Source of the DNA: MGIIb-O1 sp002457595
Lineage (GTDB): Archaea > Thermoplasmatota > Poseidoniia > Poseidoniales > Thalassarchaeaceae
Direction of reading: 5' to 3'
NCBI GenBank assembly: GCA_045568115.1
Contig: JBJLBO010000001.1
Location: 558,001 to 622,000 of the forward strand
Length of the DNA stretch: 64,000 nt
In this document: piece by piece, positions 17,980 to 27,253 of the stretch
Numbering within the stretch: the first letter of the stretch is position 1
How the letters are laid out: each line of letters begins with the position of its first letter
Program-made: the position numbers and the translations under genes
The notes under the pieces: model-generated
What the model was told of the DNA's origin: nothing
What the model saw: the letters and a program-made list of their open reading frames with translations, nothing else
The model's database searches: none

Positions 17980-18773
17980 TCCTCTTCACCGCCTTCTTCT
18001 TCGCCAGCAGCCCCAAGATATGCCTCAATAACCGCTCTGTTACTTCTTACTTCATCCGGAGTTCCTACCATCAATATCTCGCCCTCATTCATCACAACGA
18101 TTCTGTCAACTCCTTGACGCAGAATAAAATCCATATTGTGTTCAATAATAAGGACGGATATCCCAGTTTCATCAACTATTTTTCTAAGATTGTTGAATAT
18201 CTTCATTGCAAGAGGGCCAGCAACTCCAGCGACTGGTTCGTCGAGTAAAAGCAACTTCGGATTACCCATCAAAGAGCGCCCGATATCTACTAGTTTACTC
18301 TGACCACCTGACAATTCACTTGCTAAATTATGAGCCATATGAGGAACTTCTAATTGGTCTAATGCATCATAAGCATTAGTGAGTCTTATTTTTTCATTAG
18401 GACGTGATTTAGGTAATAATAGAGATGACAATATATTTGGTGAAAATTGCTTCCTAGGAGGAACCATGAGATTTTCTATTACAGTCATTTGGCGCCATAA
18501 ACGAGTATGTTGGAATGTACGAGTGAAACCGAGTTTTTGGATTTGGTCTGGGCGCATGTCTGAGATGTCGATTCCAAATGCCTCGATTTCACCAGATGTT
18601 TGTTTTAATAGACCACTGATGCAATTAAAAGTGGTTGATTTACCACAACCATTTGGACCAATTAGACCTACTAACTCCCCTGATTTAATTTCAAAGGAAA
18701 CTTCTTTGACCGCTACTAAACCACCAAATTCTTTCTTTAATTTGTTAACTCTGAGTACGGTTTCCTCACTCAT
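17976..18773 (-). CDS. livG: Branched-chain amino-acid-type ABC transporter ATPase LivG
   Basis: Second ATPase of the Liv-type importer. Walker A GPNGCGKSTTFNCI, the LivG-typical FTRTFQHTRLWRQMTVIENL segment, signature LSGGQSKLVDIGRSL, Walker B LLLLDEPVAGV and the switch histidine in IIEHNMDFI are seen. The C-terminal GTPDEVRSNRAVIEAYLGA is typical. The protein ends in an unusual acidic run rich in Glu. It overlaps both neighbours by four bases. Confidence 0.93.
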   Translation of the reverse strand: MSEETVLRVNKLKKEFGGLVAVKEVSFEIKSGELVGLIGPNGCGKSTTFNCISGLLKQTSGEIEAFGIDISDMRPDQIQKLGFTRTFQHTRLWRQMTVIENLMVPPRKQFSPNILSSLLLPKSRPNEKIRLTNAYDALDQLEVPHMAHNLASELSGGQSKLVDIGRSLMGNPKLLLLDEPVAGVAGPLAMKIFNNLRKIVDETGISVLIIEHNMDFILRQGVDRIVVMNEGEILMVGTPDEVRSNRAVIEAYLGAAGEEEGGEEE

Positions 18774-21700
18774 GACAAATCACCATCCGCATCGGGTCTC
18801 AATGGACGGTTTGGTATTTCTGGCAAGAGTCCTTTTGGATTATATTTCAGAGAAAGTAACAACACCATTCCAACTAATAATACATTAACATAAGCCATTT
18901 CAGCAATGATGTCAACACTACCATCGAAATTGATATCCATGAATGATTCTTGAAAAGAATATTGACTGTTTAAATTACCATAAATGAAGAATATGAATGC
19001 CCCCCATAATCCAATTTCGGAAATATTATGTTTATTGAACAATATGCCAAATATCATTATTCCAATAGAAACTAATACCACTTCAAAGTAATCAACAACT
19101 AGCCATCTGAAAATACCATCAATGAAAACGGCAGTTTCGTGCAAAGGTAGATCTGCTGACGATTGTCCAGTATCTAACACTCGGAAAATAAATTGAGAGA
19201 GAATTATAATTGATGACCCCACTATTACTCCTTTATTGTTTCCAGAACCACCGATTATGAATGCGGCCCATACTAAAAACGTAGTAGTAGCAGGGCTCAT
19301 GAAAGTTGGTTGGAATCCTCTTAATTGCCAAGCCCAGAACATACCAGCTAACGCGGCTATTGCTGCACCTAATGCAAGACTTGAGGCTTTGTAAGTAAGT
19401 ACATCATGGCCGTGGTGTTGTGTTACTTCTTCATCTTCTCTTATTGATCTCAAGATCCTCCCCCAAGGTGAACTAAGAAGAGTATTGAGGAGAATCCAAA
19501 CAATAATCACGGAAATTAAAGAAAGAATTGATAATAAAATAACATAAGGTGCAGCAGCTTCAAGACTTAAGATATCCATTAGATATGATGACATGCTATC
19601 GATGTTTTGTGGAATCCCATCGATTGTAACGGCACCAATTGCGGTTTCACAGTCTCTTGGACCAAAAGTAGTCAATGGTTCACTATTAATAAAATCAAGA
19701 GGAGTTGAATCACCACAAAACCACCACTTTTCAAGAGGCATTGGATATTGAGAAACTCCAGGGGTTGGGCTAGACCAAGAAGCCTCTGTATTATATGATT
19801 GAACCATGGGTTCAGATGTGAGAATAACTCTAAGAATTTCACCTAAAGATATGGTGACTATAGCAAAATAATCCGTCCTTAATCTTGCAGTTGGATAAGC
19901 GAGCAGCCAACCAAAAGTTGCTGCTGAAACTATACCAAATGATGCAGCCCAGAATATCGGCCAATCATAGCCGTTATATTTTACTGGGCCTGCCAGTATT
20001 CCAACGGCTATTGCACCAATTGCGACAAAGAATATGATACCGAAATTGACCATACCGGTGATTCCAGTATGTAAATTTAGACAGAATCCCATTAATATGA
20101 AAATTGATATTGATAATATGATATTTGAGATATTAAATACCCTGATTAGATTGGCCCTTGCAGCACTTTCATCAACAGGCATCCATAAAATAATTAGAAT
20201 GAATAATATGAGAAAAATCGCAAAAGTAACGTTAGAAAGGAATGGACCTTCTCGCCCATATGTTGATTTTGTCTTTAATTGCTCAACATAATTTTGGGCG
20301 ATTTTGTCTATTTTTAGTTCAAATTTCGGTATCTTTGAATTAATTGTTTTGAAATTGAATGATTTGGGTAAAGATGGTTTGCTTGCAATTCGTTGACTGA
20401 TTGGGCTAGTTAATTTTGAGACATAGGATTTGATGATTAGCATAGGATCTTCTTTTTTATCTTTGTAAAGGTAGTATCCCTCAACCAAAGCAAAAATCCA
20501 TATTAGAAGGGGTACAATTGGCCACATTAAATCTCCAAGGAGAGTTATGATATCCAAAAACATGAGTTCATTATTCATCAAATCGGCCCATGAATTATGC
20601 ATTGTTTCGAGGGCGTTTTGATACCATGCATCATGCAGTTCGGGGGCAAGATCTGAGGGAGGTTCACTAGTTAAATCATTAAGAGATAATTGAGAATCAG
20701 AGGGCGAAAATATCCAATCATCTCTGCCGGTTCTCATTTCAAAATTTGATTCATACGAAAAACCTGCTTCATCTCTAATTGGTGATGCGTTTTGAGAAAA
20801 TGAATGGGTATCGATAAAATTTGTAATCTTACTGAAAATATATGCAAATCCTGTTAATGATGCCATACTTGAAAAACGTGATTGATTCTTTTGTTGAAGA
20901 TTGTGAAGGCCAATCCATCCGAAAAATACGGAAAGGAAAATACCTAAATTTTTAGAGGGGGTGGTGTCTTCTTCTGCACGCTTTCTCAATCTATCTATTT
21001 TCCATTTCTCATAAGCATTACCTAATCCCTCCGGCATTATCAATAATATTGCAATTAGGAAAATATATGGAGTCACTCCCTCGAATGAAGAATATGTTGA
21101 GCGCCCCAAATTTTGGCCTAAACCTGAAAGAATGGGGGATGATGTAGCTCTAATGAAACCAATAATTAGTGAAGATACAATTGCTCCTTCTATAGATCCT
21201 ATTGTCCCCAATACTATTACAGCAAAAGATGGCAATAGAAGTGTAAATGCAGTTACTGGAGAGAATCGTACAGTCATTGCAAATGCAGCACCTCCTAGAC
21301 CACATAACCCAGCAGTAAGAAAGGCACTATATCCGTGTATTCTTTCTACGTTAATACCACTACTTGCTGCTAATTCTGGATTATCTGCAACTGCACGCAT
21401 TCTACGACCAAGCCTAGTTTTCTTCAAGAGAAGAAGGAGAAGAAATACTGAAGCGAATATCACAATTGGAGTTGGTGCATTATAGAATGAAAAGCCTGTT
21501 TCCAGTTGTGATACACAGTCTGTATCTAATTTATATAACTCAAAAGAAGGAATGTAATCTAATTGTATTTGACTCGCAACACCATCCTTTATTTCACAAT
21601 GTGCTGAGGTATAATATTCACCCTCAGCTAGTGTATTTTTACCAAAATTAACCTTTAATTTGTATGTTGGAATTTTCCATAATTGTGCAATAGGTGTTTC

Positions 21701-22543
21701 AGTAGTCATTCTCCAATCTGAATCGGGCTCAAATAGCCTATTTCTAGAACTATATCGCAACCAAACTATTGCCCTTAGAATCAATGCTACACCTAAAGAA
21801 GCAATCATCATAACTTGAGGAGATGCGTTTTTCTTTCGGAAATCTTTGTACACCAATCTATCTATCATTAATCCTACTAATCCCGTAACAATAAAAGCAG
21901 CTACTAAAGTATATGCTAAAACAGACCAAACTAAAACACCATCAGGTGGAGAAACTGTCAATGGTAGGAAATAATCTGTCCAAATAATTGCCATTGCAAC
22001 ATACATGCCAAGCATGAAATATTCACTCTGAGCAAAGTTACCGTATCTTTGGACTCTATATGTCAGAGTCAGAGCTACAGCTATTGAAAGATATGTTGCA
22101 GCCCATCTTATACTAGAAGTAGTGATTTGTACGATATCTAAATACGCTACTGCTGTTGAATTTCTTCCCGATAATAATGCATCGCTGGATATCCATATTA
22201 TGAATATAAGAAAAATTGGTGTTAGACATATAGAAATTGTTCTGAATAAACTTTCAGATAAATCATCAAAGGCTATTTTTACAAATCCAAATCCCGCACT
22301 AATCGCTTGTACCAATTGTAATAGCCAAATAAATCCCTTTTGGTCCGGAAGGCGATTATCTATCAGTGTGTTAAATAAATTAAGCGATCCTTCATTATAT
22401 AATAATCCAAAGTAAGCATCAAAAAATATTATTGAGACTATTATCAACCTAGTCCAAAGCCTAGGCATTGATGACCATCTTTTACTAATTATTAGGGCCA
22501 CACAAATAACTAGAGAGGAGAATAAAAATAAGTGACCATACAT
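18770..22543 (-). CDS. Fused LivH-LivM permease with an inserted cytoplasmic/TM2-like region
   Basis: A 1,257-residue permease carrying both membrane subunits of a branched-chain amino-acid ABC importer in one chain. LivH occupies about residues 145-520: NFAQSEYFMLGMYVA, RRMRAVADNPELAASSGI and VLGTIGSIEGAIVSSLI. LivM occupies about 830-1200: TGITGMVNFG, YFAIVTISLGEILRVIL, GRILRSIREDE and WAAFIIGGSGNNKG. Between them lie about 300 residues containing two TM2-like halves (LGIFLSVFFGWIGLHNL and WPIVPLLIWIFALVEG) separated by an acidic loop. Four further hydrophobic segments precede LivH. The coding sequence is visibly more AT-rich than its neighbours. LivH and LivM are separate genes in the usual operon. 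Confidence 0.88.
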   Translation of the reverse strand: MYGHLFLFSSLVICVALIISKRWSSMPRLWTRLIIVSIIFFDAYFGLLYNEGSLNLFNTLIDNRLPDQKGFIWLLQLVQAISAGFGFVKIAFDDLSESLFRTISICLTPIFLIFIIWISSDALLSGRNSTAVAYLDIVQITTSSIRWAATYLSIAVALTLTYRVQRYGNFAQSEYFMLGMYVAMAIIWTDYFLPLTVSPPDGVLVWSVLAYTLVAAFIVTGLVGLMIDRLVYKDFRKKNASPQVMMIASLGVALILRAIVWLRYSSRNRLFEPDSDWRMTTETPIAQLWKIPTYKLKVNFGKNTLAEGEYYTSAHCEIKDGVASQIQLDYIPSFELYKLDTDCVSQLETGFSFYNAPTPIVIFASVFLLLLLLKKTRLGRRMRAVADNPELAASSGINVERIHGYSAFLTAGLCGLGGAAFAMTVRFSPVTAFTLLLPSFAVIVLGTIGSIEGAIVSSLIIGFIRATSSPILSGLGQNLGRSTYSSFEGVTPYIFLIAILLIMPEGLGNAYEKWKIDRLRKRAEEDTTPSKNLGIFLSVFFGWIGLHNLQQKNQSRFSSMASLTGFAYIFSKITNFIDTHSFSQNASPIRDEAGFSYESNFEMRTGRDDWIFSPSDSQLSLNDLTSEPPSDLAPELHDAWYQNALETMHNSWADLMNNELMFLDIITLLGDLMWPIVPLLIWIFALVEGYYLYKDKKEDPMLIIKSYVSKLTSPISQRIASKPSLPKSFNFKTINSKIPKFELKIDKIAQNYVEQLKTKSTYGREGPFLSNVTFAIFLILFILIILWMPVDESAARANLIRVFNISNIILSISIFILMGFCLNLHTGITGMVNFGIIFFVAIGAIAVGILAGPVKYNGYDWPIFWAASFGIVSAATFGWLLAYPTARLRTDYFAIVTISLGEILRVILTSEPMVQSYNTEASWSSPTPGVSQYPMPLEKWWFCGDSTPLDFINSEPLTTFGPRDCETAIGAVTIDGIPQNIDSMSSYLMDILSLEAAAPYVILLSILSLISVIIVWILLNTLLSSPWGRILRSIREDEEVTQHHGHDVLTYKASSLALGAAIAALAGMFWAWQLRGFQPTFMSPATTTFLVWAAFIIGGSGNNKGVIVGSSIIILSQFIFRVLDTGQSSADLPLHETAVFIDGIFRWLVVDYFEVVLVSIGIMIFGILFNKHNISEIGLWGAFIFFIYGNLNSQYSFQESFMDINFDGSVDIIAEMAYVNVLLVGMVLLLSLKYNPKGLLPEIPNRPLRPDADGDLS

Positions 22544-22577
22544 TATTCATCCACCGAAAACAAATCGAGTTTGTGAA

Positions 22578-22613
22578 GGCATCACGGCAGAGATTTTTCT
22601 CCACCGTGATGCT
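22578..22613 (-). promoter_or_regulatory. Intercistronic stem-loop between binding-protein and permease genes
   Basis: Perfect nine-base inverted repeat GCATCACGG/CCGTGATGC with an inner GAGA/TCTC helix, lying in the 112-base gap after the binding-protein gene. There is no T-run. Its place resembles the stabilising or attenuating hairpins found after binding-protein genes in bacterial ABC operons, which let the binding protein be made in excess over the permease. Confidence 0.5.
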
Positions 22614-22655
22614 TTATGTAAATCTTTGAAATATACTAAAATTACTTCAAAAGAT

Positions 22656-24854
22656 CTATGCTGATGTTTCTAATCCGCTAGCAGGACTCCAATATTGGTC
22701 ACAAGTGAATGCGCCACTATTGAAAGTTCCAACACAGTATCCGCTTCCAGGGACATCTCCATTCGCCATGAAGGTGATATCTCCAGTTGCGCCTACAAAT
22801 CCTTGTCCTACTGCCTGTACCATTGAAGTCAATGGAATTTCAGGGGTTCCTGCTTGAGCAAATATAGAGTAACCCATAACGATGAAAGCATCGAAGGTTT
22901 CTCCAGTATAGATTCCACCATCACATTCAGCAACACCTGCACAAAGCCCAGTAAATGCTAGAGCTCTTTCTGAAGGTGTGCCTGAACCAGCGGATGGTTT
23001 AGTAGCAACCATTCCATCAGGACCAGGGAATGCTGAATCAGCAACTCCATCTCCACCGTAGAATGCACCAGTAAATCCTGCTGTGTTTAGATCACTAATC
23101 AACTGATCACCGTCAGCAGCATATGATGCCAATACTACACTATCGCAACCTGCACTAACTATCTGGGAAGCAATTGCAGTACCATCAAAGGAAGCTGGAT
23201 CATATGAAATCATTCCTGCGGAACAAAGACCTTCTCCTGCTCCTGCCCATGAATTGTTGAATGCATTTGCAAGTCCTGTAGCATAGTCATTCGCCATATA
23301 AAGAACAGCAGGGGATGAACCTGTAGTTACTGCAGCAGCCAATGCTTGACCCTGAAGTGCATCGCTTGGAACTACTCTCCAAAAGGTAGGATAAGCTTCC
23401 GAATCACTCAGAGCAGGGCTAGTGCTTGCATAGGATATCATTGGGATTCCAAGTGGGCTCAATACAGAATTGGCACCCATTGAAGCACCGGAACAAGCTG
23501 CTCCAACTACTCCAACTACACCAGCTGCGACAAGAGCCTGAGCTCCTGATTGACCACCAGCTTCAGAACAAGCAGTATCTGCCTGAATTACCTCAAATTG
23601 TAGACCATTACTATATCCTGCAACATTCATAATTTGAAGTGCAATAGCTTGGGCTGCTATGAATCCTGGAGCATATGGAGAAACATATGGAGATGTTAAA
23701 TCCAATAAGAAACCAATTTTCACTGTTGTTCCAGCAAAGTCATATTCCTCTACTCCGCCATCAGCAGTCCAGTAGTGTTGGCAATTTAGATATACGTCAG
23801 TGGATGAAATTACAGCATGCATGCATATATCATAGCCAGCACCTGGAATGTCTCCATGTGCATCAAAATCAACTGTTCCTGATGCACCTGCATAGTTATC
23901 GCCGAGCATATTCAAGTGGTTAGCCATATTTGCACCATTTTCCATCATGTATGCCTTACCTATCATAGTAATTGCATCATAAGTTTCACTGGTGTATATT
24001 CCAGATGCACATTCATCAACAGCTCCACAAGAAGCGGCAAATGTACCTGAACCAGTAGTCGCACGAGGTTTTGTAGCAAAAACCATGTGAGCTGCTGCTG
24101 GGGCTGAAAATTCAGTTGTCCACGCATCGGAAGCAATTCCATCGCCGCCGAAAGCAGGTATAGTAGATCCAATGCCTCTTAGTGATTCCATGAAAGCAGC
24201 ACCATCAGCAGCATATGTTACAGTCACAGCGGAGCCGCAACCTGCCTGATCGACTTGAGTTGCAATTGCAACATAGTCGGTAGTTTGATCTGCTGGATCA
24301 TAACTAATCTTTGCACAAAGTGCCGTTTGACCAGAAGATGCTAACCATGCAGCCTCAAAGGCGCCAGCTAATCCGGTTCCGTAATCATTAGACATATGGA
24401 CTAAGGCAGGATTCATGGCAGCCATTGATGTAGCCGCGTCAGGAGCTCCGCCTTGCATTCCTACTGCTACAACCATTGAGGCCATTGCAGGTCCTTGAAG
24501 AGCGTCACTTGGAACTACTCTCCAGAAGTTAGGGTATGCAGTCGAATCACTTAGAGCTGGGCTAGTACTTGCATAGGAAACCATTGGAATTCCTAGTGGA
24601 CTTAGTACAGCATTTGCACCCATAGAAGCTCCAGAGCAAGCAGCTCCAGCAACACCTATTACTCCAGAAGATGCTAGAATACTTGCTGATCCTGCTGCAG
24701 TATCGCCATTACAACCTGTATCTGCTGCAACTAAATCGAAGTTGCCGCCATCTGCATTTAGATCATTAATTGCAATCTGAGCAGCAGCCATGAAGTTAGC
24801 AGAATATGCAGAGATAGCAGGTGAGGTTTGGTCCAAAAGGAATCCAATCTTAAC
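22656..24854 (-). repeat. Tandem duplication of a LivK-like domain within one gene
   Basis: Two copies of about 360 codons, boundary near 23725. The first copy runs from about 24854 to 23735, the second from about 23723 to the stop. The N-terminal lobes are the most alike, including identical PALSDS, FWRVVPSDALQG and GGDG motifs; the C-terminal lobes have drifted more. Confidence 0.8.
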
Positions 24855-25775
24855 TCGTCCTTGGAATTCTGGGTTATCGCTGCCCATGTAGTGAGCGGCC
24901 ATTTCATCGACTAATGCATTTGCAATATCTACATCAAATCCAACAGCGTTTCCACTCTCATCAAGATTCTCGAATGGGGGGTATGCTGTGTCTGAACAGA
25001 ATTGTAGTGTACCTGACTCAAGAACAGCAGTTAGAGATGAACCCTCGCTTGCACTTGGGTATTCTGTTGCTGTGTCTGCATCGCGGTCATCTGTTAGGAC
25101 GACGCTTCCAGTGAACCAATCATTGAAAATTGAGTCATATTCACCTGAATCGACGATTGCAGTTATTGCGACATTAAGGGCATCTAGAAGTTCTGTATCT
25201 CTATCTGCATCATCATCATCTGTTCCTGGTAATGCGATTCCAAAAGTCTCATCTGAGAATGTCGCCATTAGGGATCCAGACAGTGCAAGTACGGGTGCAT
25301 CACCCATAGCATAGTCCGCTTCTCCATTTCCGACAGCTGCTGTTACAGATGGGAAATCATCGTATGCAACGATGGTTGCCATCCCTAGGTTTTCAGCAGC
25401 ATAGAGGTCAGAAGTCGTTCCGGATTGAACTGCGACTTTTGTTCCAGCCGCATTCAAGTCGGAGACATCTGAGATAGCGGCTGAACCAGACGCTCCGATT
25501 ACACCTTGGCTACTTGTGTAGTAACCGCGGGTGAAATCAACTTCTTGTTCGCGCGCATCCGTCTTTGTCATTGCCGAGATAATTGCATCGCACATCTCGC
25601 CACCATTCAAGTTTGGAATAATCGGATCCCAAGCAGAAGTAACTATGTCAGCCGAAATATCATCGGCTGGCGTTAATTCCCACTCGGGCTCGTCATCTCC
25701 ACCCAGACAACCCGCGAACGCAGCCGCGAGCATACTGAGAGTCATCAACATTGCAGTCATTTTCTTATCTAACAT
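22656..25775 (-). CDS. Chimeric lipoprotein binding protein: permuted SBP3-like domain plus two LivK-like domains
   Basis: Secreted lipoprotein of about 1,039 residues that would feed amino acids to the fused permease. Residues below are counted from a GTG at 25787; I prefer the ATG at 25775, just ahead of the hydrophobic stretch and lipobox FAGC. Residues 48-300 match family 3 amino-acid-binding proteins but in swapped order: the part from IIPNLNGGEMCDAIISAM to YDSIFNDWF comes first, and the normally N-terminal DTAYPPFENLDESGNAVGFD follows. Residues 312-685 and 689-1043 are two type 1 (LivK-like) domains, each with GAACSGASMGAN and LSPLGIPM and most of their first 120 residues shared, so they are a tandem duplication. 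Cysteines may form disulfides. Three ligand sites on one chain are implied. Confidence 0.85.
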   Translation of the reverse strand: MLDKKMTAMLMTLSMLAAAFAGCLGGDDEPEWELTPADDISADIVTSAWDPIIPNLNGGEMCDAIISAMTKTDAREQEVDFTRGYYTSSQGVIGASGSAAISDVSDLNAAGTKVAVQSGTTSDLYAAENLGMATIVAYDDFPSVTAAVGNGEADYAMGDAPVLALSGSLMATFSDETFGIALPGTDDDDADRDTELLDALNVAITAIVDSGEYDSIFNDWFTGSVVLTDDRDADTATEYPSASEGSSLTAVLESGTLQFCSDTAYPPFENLDESGNAVGFDVDIANALVDEMAAHYMGSDNPEFQGRVKIGFLLDQTSPAISAYSANFMAAAQIAINDLNADGGNFDLVAADTGCNGDTAAGSASILASSGVIGVAGAACSGASMGANAVLSPLGIPMVSYASTSPALSDSTAYPNFWRVVPSDALQGPAMASMVVAVGMQGGAPDAATSMAAMNPALVHMSNDYGTGLAGAFEAAWLASSGQTALCAKISYDPADQTTDYVAIATQVDQAGCGSAVTVTYAADGAAFMESLRGIGSTIPAFGGDGIASDAWTTEFSAPAAAHMVFATKPRATTGSGTFAASCGAVDECASGIYTSETYDAITMIGKAYMMENGANMANHLNMLGDNYAGASGTVDFDAHGDIPGAGYDICMHAVISSTDVYLNCQHYWTADGGVEEYDFAGTTVKIGFLLDLTSPYVSPYAPGFIAAQAIALQIMNVAGYSNGLQFEVIQADTACSEAGGQSGAQALVAAGVVGVVGAACSGASMGANSVLSPLGIPMISYASTSPALSDSEAYPTFWRVVPSDALQGQALAAAVTTGSSPAVLYMANDYATGLANAFNNSWAGAGEGLCSAGMISYDPASFDGTAIASQIVSAGCDSVVLASYAADGDQLISDLNTAGFTGAFYGGDGVADSAFPGPDGMVATKPSAGSGTPSERALAFTGLCAGVAECDGGIYTGETFDAFIVMGYSIFAQAGTPEIPLTSMVQAVGQGFVGATGDITFMANGDVPGSGYCVGTFNSGAFTCDQYWSPASGLETSA

Positions 25776-25787
25776 TGCTATTCTCAC

Positions 25788-26043
25788 GTTCCTTAGCCCT
25801 CGGACGACGATTCCTATTTGTTATAGTACTTCGCAAATCCGTGCGTGAATACACCGTTTTGAATATAATAAGATATTTTATTTACACATGGTTAAAACAG
25901 CAGTACTACGAGACACTAATACGAATTATGTTATTTTTTGTTGTTTTATTTTCCGCATTAAGTCCTTAATTCCTTCTGCAAGAAAATAATTAATTTTTAC
26001 TGAAAAATAAAATTTTGAAAAGAACTGATTTTCTGAATAAATT
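25788..26043. promoter_or_regulatory. AT-rich divergent promoter region (transporter operon / purM)
   Basis: About 250 bases without a gene, markedly AT-rich. On the minus strand a TTATTATA box near 25864-25871 could serve the transporter operon with a leader of about 60 bases. On the plus strand the AAAAATAAAATTTT stretch near 26002-26016 could be the purM TATA element, with a short leader. No clear repeats or operator were seen. Confidence 0.4.
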
Positions 26044-27213
26044 ATGACCCTAAGGCACCGATTGAATGATGAAGTGAGTGCCTTGGGTCATAACGTGGCA
26101 GACACACCGATGGACTATGCCGGGAGTGGTGTCGATATCGATGCTGAAGGTGCCGCTGTTGCAAGTCTAATTGGGGCGCTGAGTAAATCTGTTAGAGCGC
26201 CCGGTACGAAAGGAGCGCCTGTTCCACTTCCAGGTGGGTTTGGAGGAATTATTGAGTTCGGTGATTCCCGACTGGCCTTGGCAACAGACGGAGTTGGATC
26301 TAAACTACAAGTAGCCAACAGTCTATGTCGATATGAAGGAGTTGGAATTGATTGTGTTGCAATGAATGTCAACGATCTTCTCTGTGTAGGTGCAGAACCA
26401 ATTGCCTTCGTCGATTACATCGCTGTCCCAAAAACAGACCCCGAGACTCATGCTGTGATTGGGGCCTCGTTAGCAGAGGCTTGTCGTCGAGCACGGATTA
26501 CTTTGGCGGGAGGCGAGACGGCAACCTTGCCTGGAATTGTTAGTGAATTAGATCTCTCAGGAACTGCACTAGGTTGGTTCCCTGCAGGTGAGGCAATTAC
26601 TGGTGAGGGATTGAAGGCAGGTGATGTCATAATCGGTTTACCTAGTAGCGGGGTTCATTCAAATGGCTACACACTTCTCAGAGCGGTGGTAGAAAAATCA
26701 GGGGTCGCCTTTAGTGATCCTGCTCCATTCAATCCAGAACATTTTGGGCGGGAGATAGAGCAAACTGGCGACGGTGGAGTGACTCTAGGTGAGGTTCTTC
26801 TCAATCCGACTCGAATCTATGTTGACCCTCTCATCGATTTGATTACTGCATGTCGAGAACGCACAGGTCCTTGCAAATCGAGTGATTTGAAAGCCATAGC
26901 ACACATCACAGGAGGAGGTCTGTCGAATCTATTGCGTTTGCATGATTCTCTTGGTTGGCATATCGAAAAACCACTTTCTATTCCTCCCGAATTCACATGG
27001 ATTGCAGAAACCGGACCTGTTGATTCTCTAGAGATGCATCGAGTCTTCAATATGGGTATGGGAATGATTCTAGCGGTTAGTCCAGAAGTGTCAGAAAGTA
27101 TCGAATCATGGTTAGCGGAACGATTGCCTGGAACTCGCTGTGTTGGTTACTTAACCGATGAAGGTCATCGAGTGACGCATGCTGATTCAAGAGTGATGTT
27201 CGAGCATTATTGA
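26044..27213 (+). CDS. purM: Phosphoribosylformylglycinamidine cyclo-ligase
   Basis: Makes aminoimidazole ribotide in purine synthesis. The family signature DYAGSGVDIDAEG, the ATP region LATDGVGSKL, then VAMNVNDLLCVGAEPIAFVDY, LAGGETATLPG and GLPSSGVHSNGYTLLR are in order, and HITGGGLSNLLR is near the C-terminus. At 389 residues it is some 40 longer than the usual enzyme. The ATG has no clear ribosome binding site and stands close to an AT-rich promoter region, so the message may be nearly leaderless. It is followed 40 bases later by trm1 on the same strand. Confidence 0.95.
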   Translation: MTLRHRLNDEVSALGHNVADTPMDYAGSGVDIDAEGAAVASLIGALSKSVRAPGTKGAPVPLPGGFGGIIEFGDSRLALATDGVGSKLQVANSLCRYEGVGIDCVAMNVNDLLCVGAEPIAFVDYIAVPKTDPETHAVIGASLAEACRRARITLAGGETATLPGIVSELDLSGTALGWFPAGEAITGEGLKAGDVIIGLPSSGVHSNGYTLLRAVVEKSGVAFSDPAPFNPEHFGREIEQTGDGGVTLGEVLLNPTRIYVDPLIDLITACRERTGPCKSSDLKAIAHITGGGLSNLLRLHDSLGWHIEKPLSIPPEFTWIAETGPVDSLEMHRVFNMGMGMILAVSPEVSESIESWLAERLPGTRCVGYLTDEGHRVTHADSRVMFEHY

Positions 27214-27253
27214 GAGACGTCAAGCCCTTGAGGGATGAGCGAGTCGGATATTT

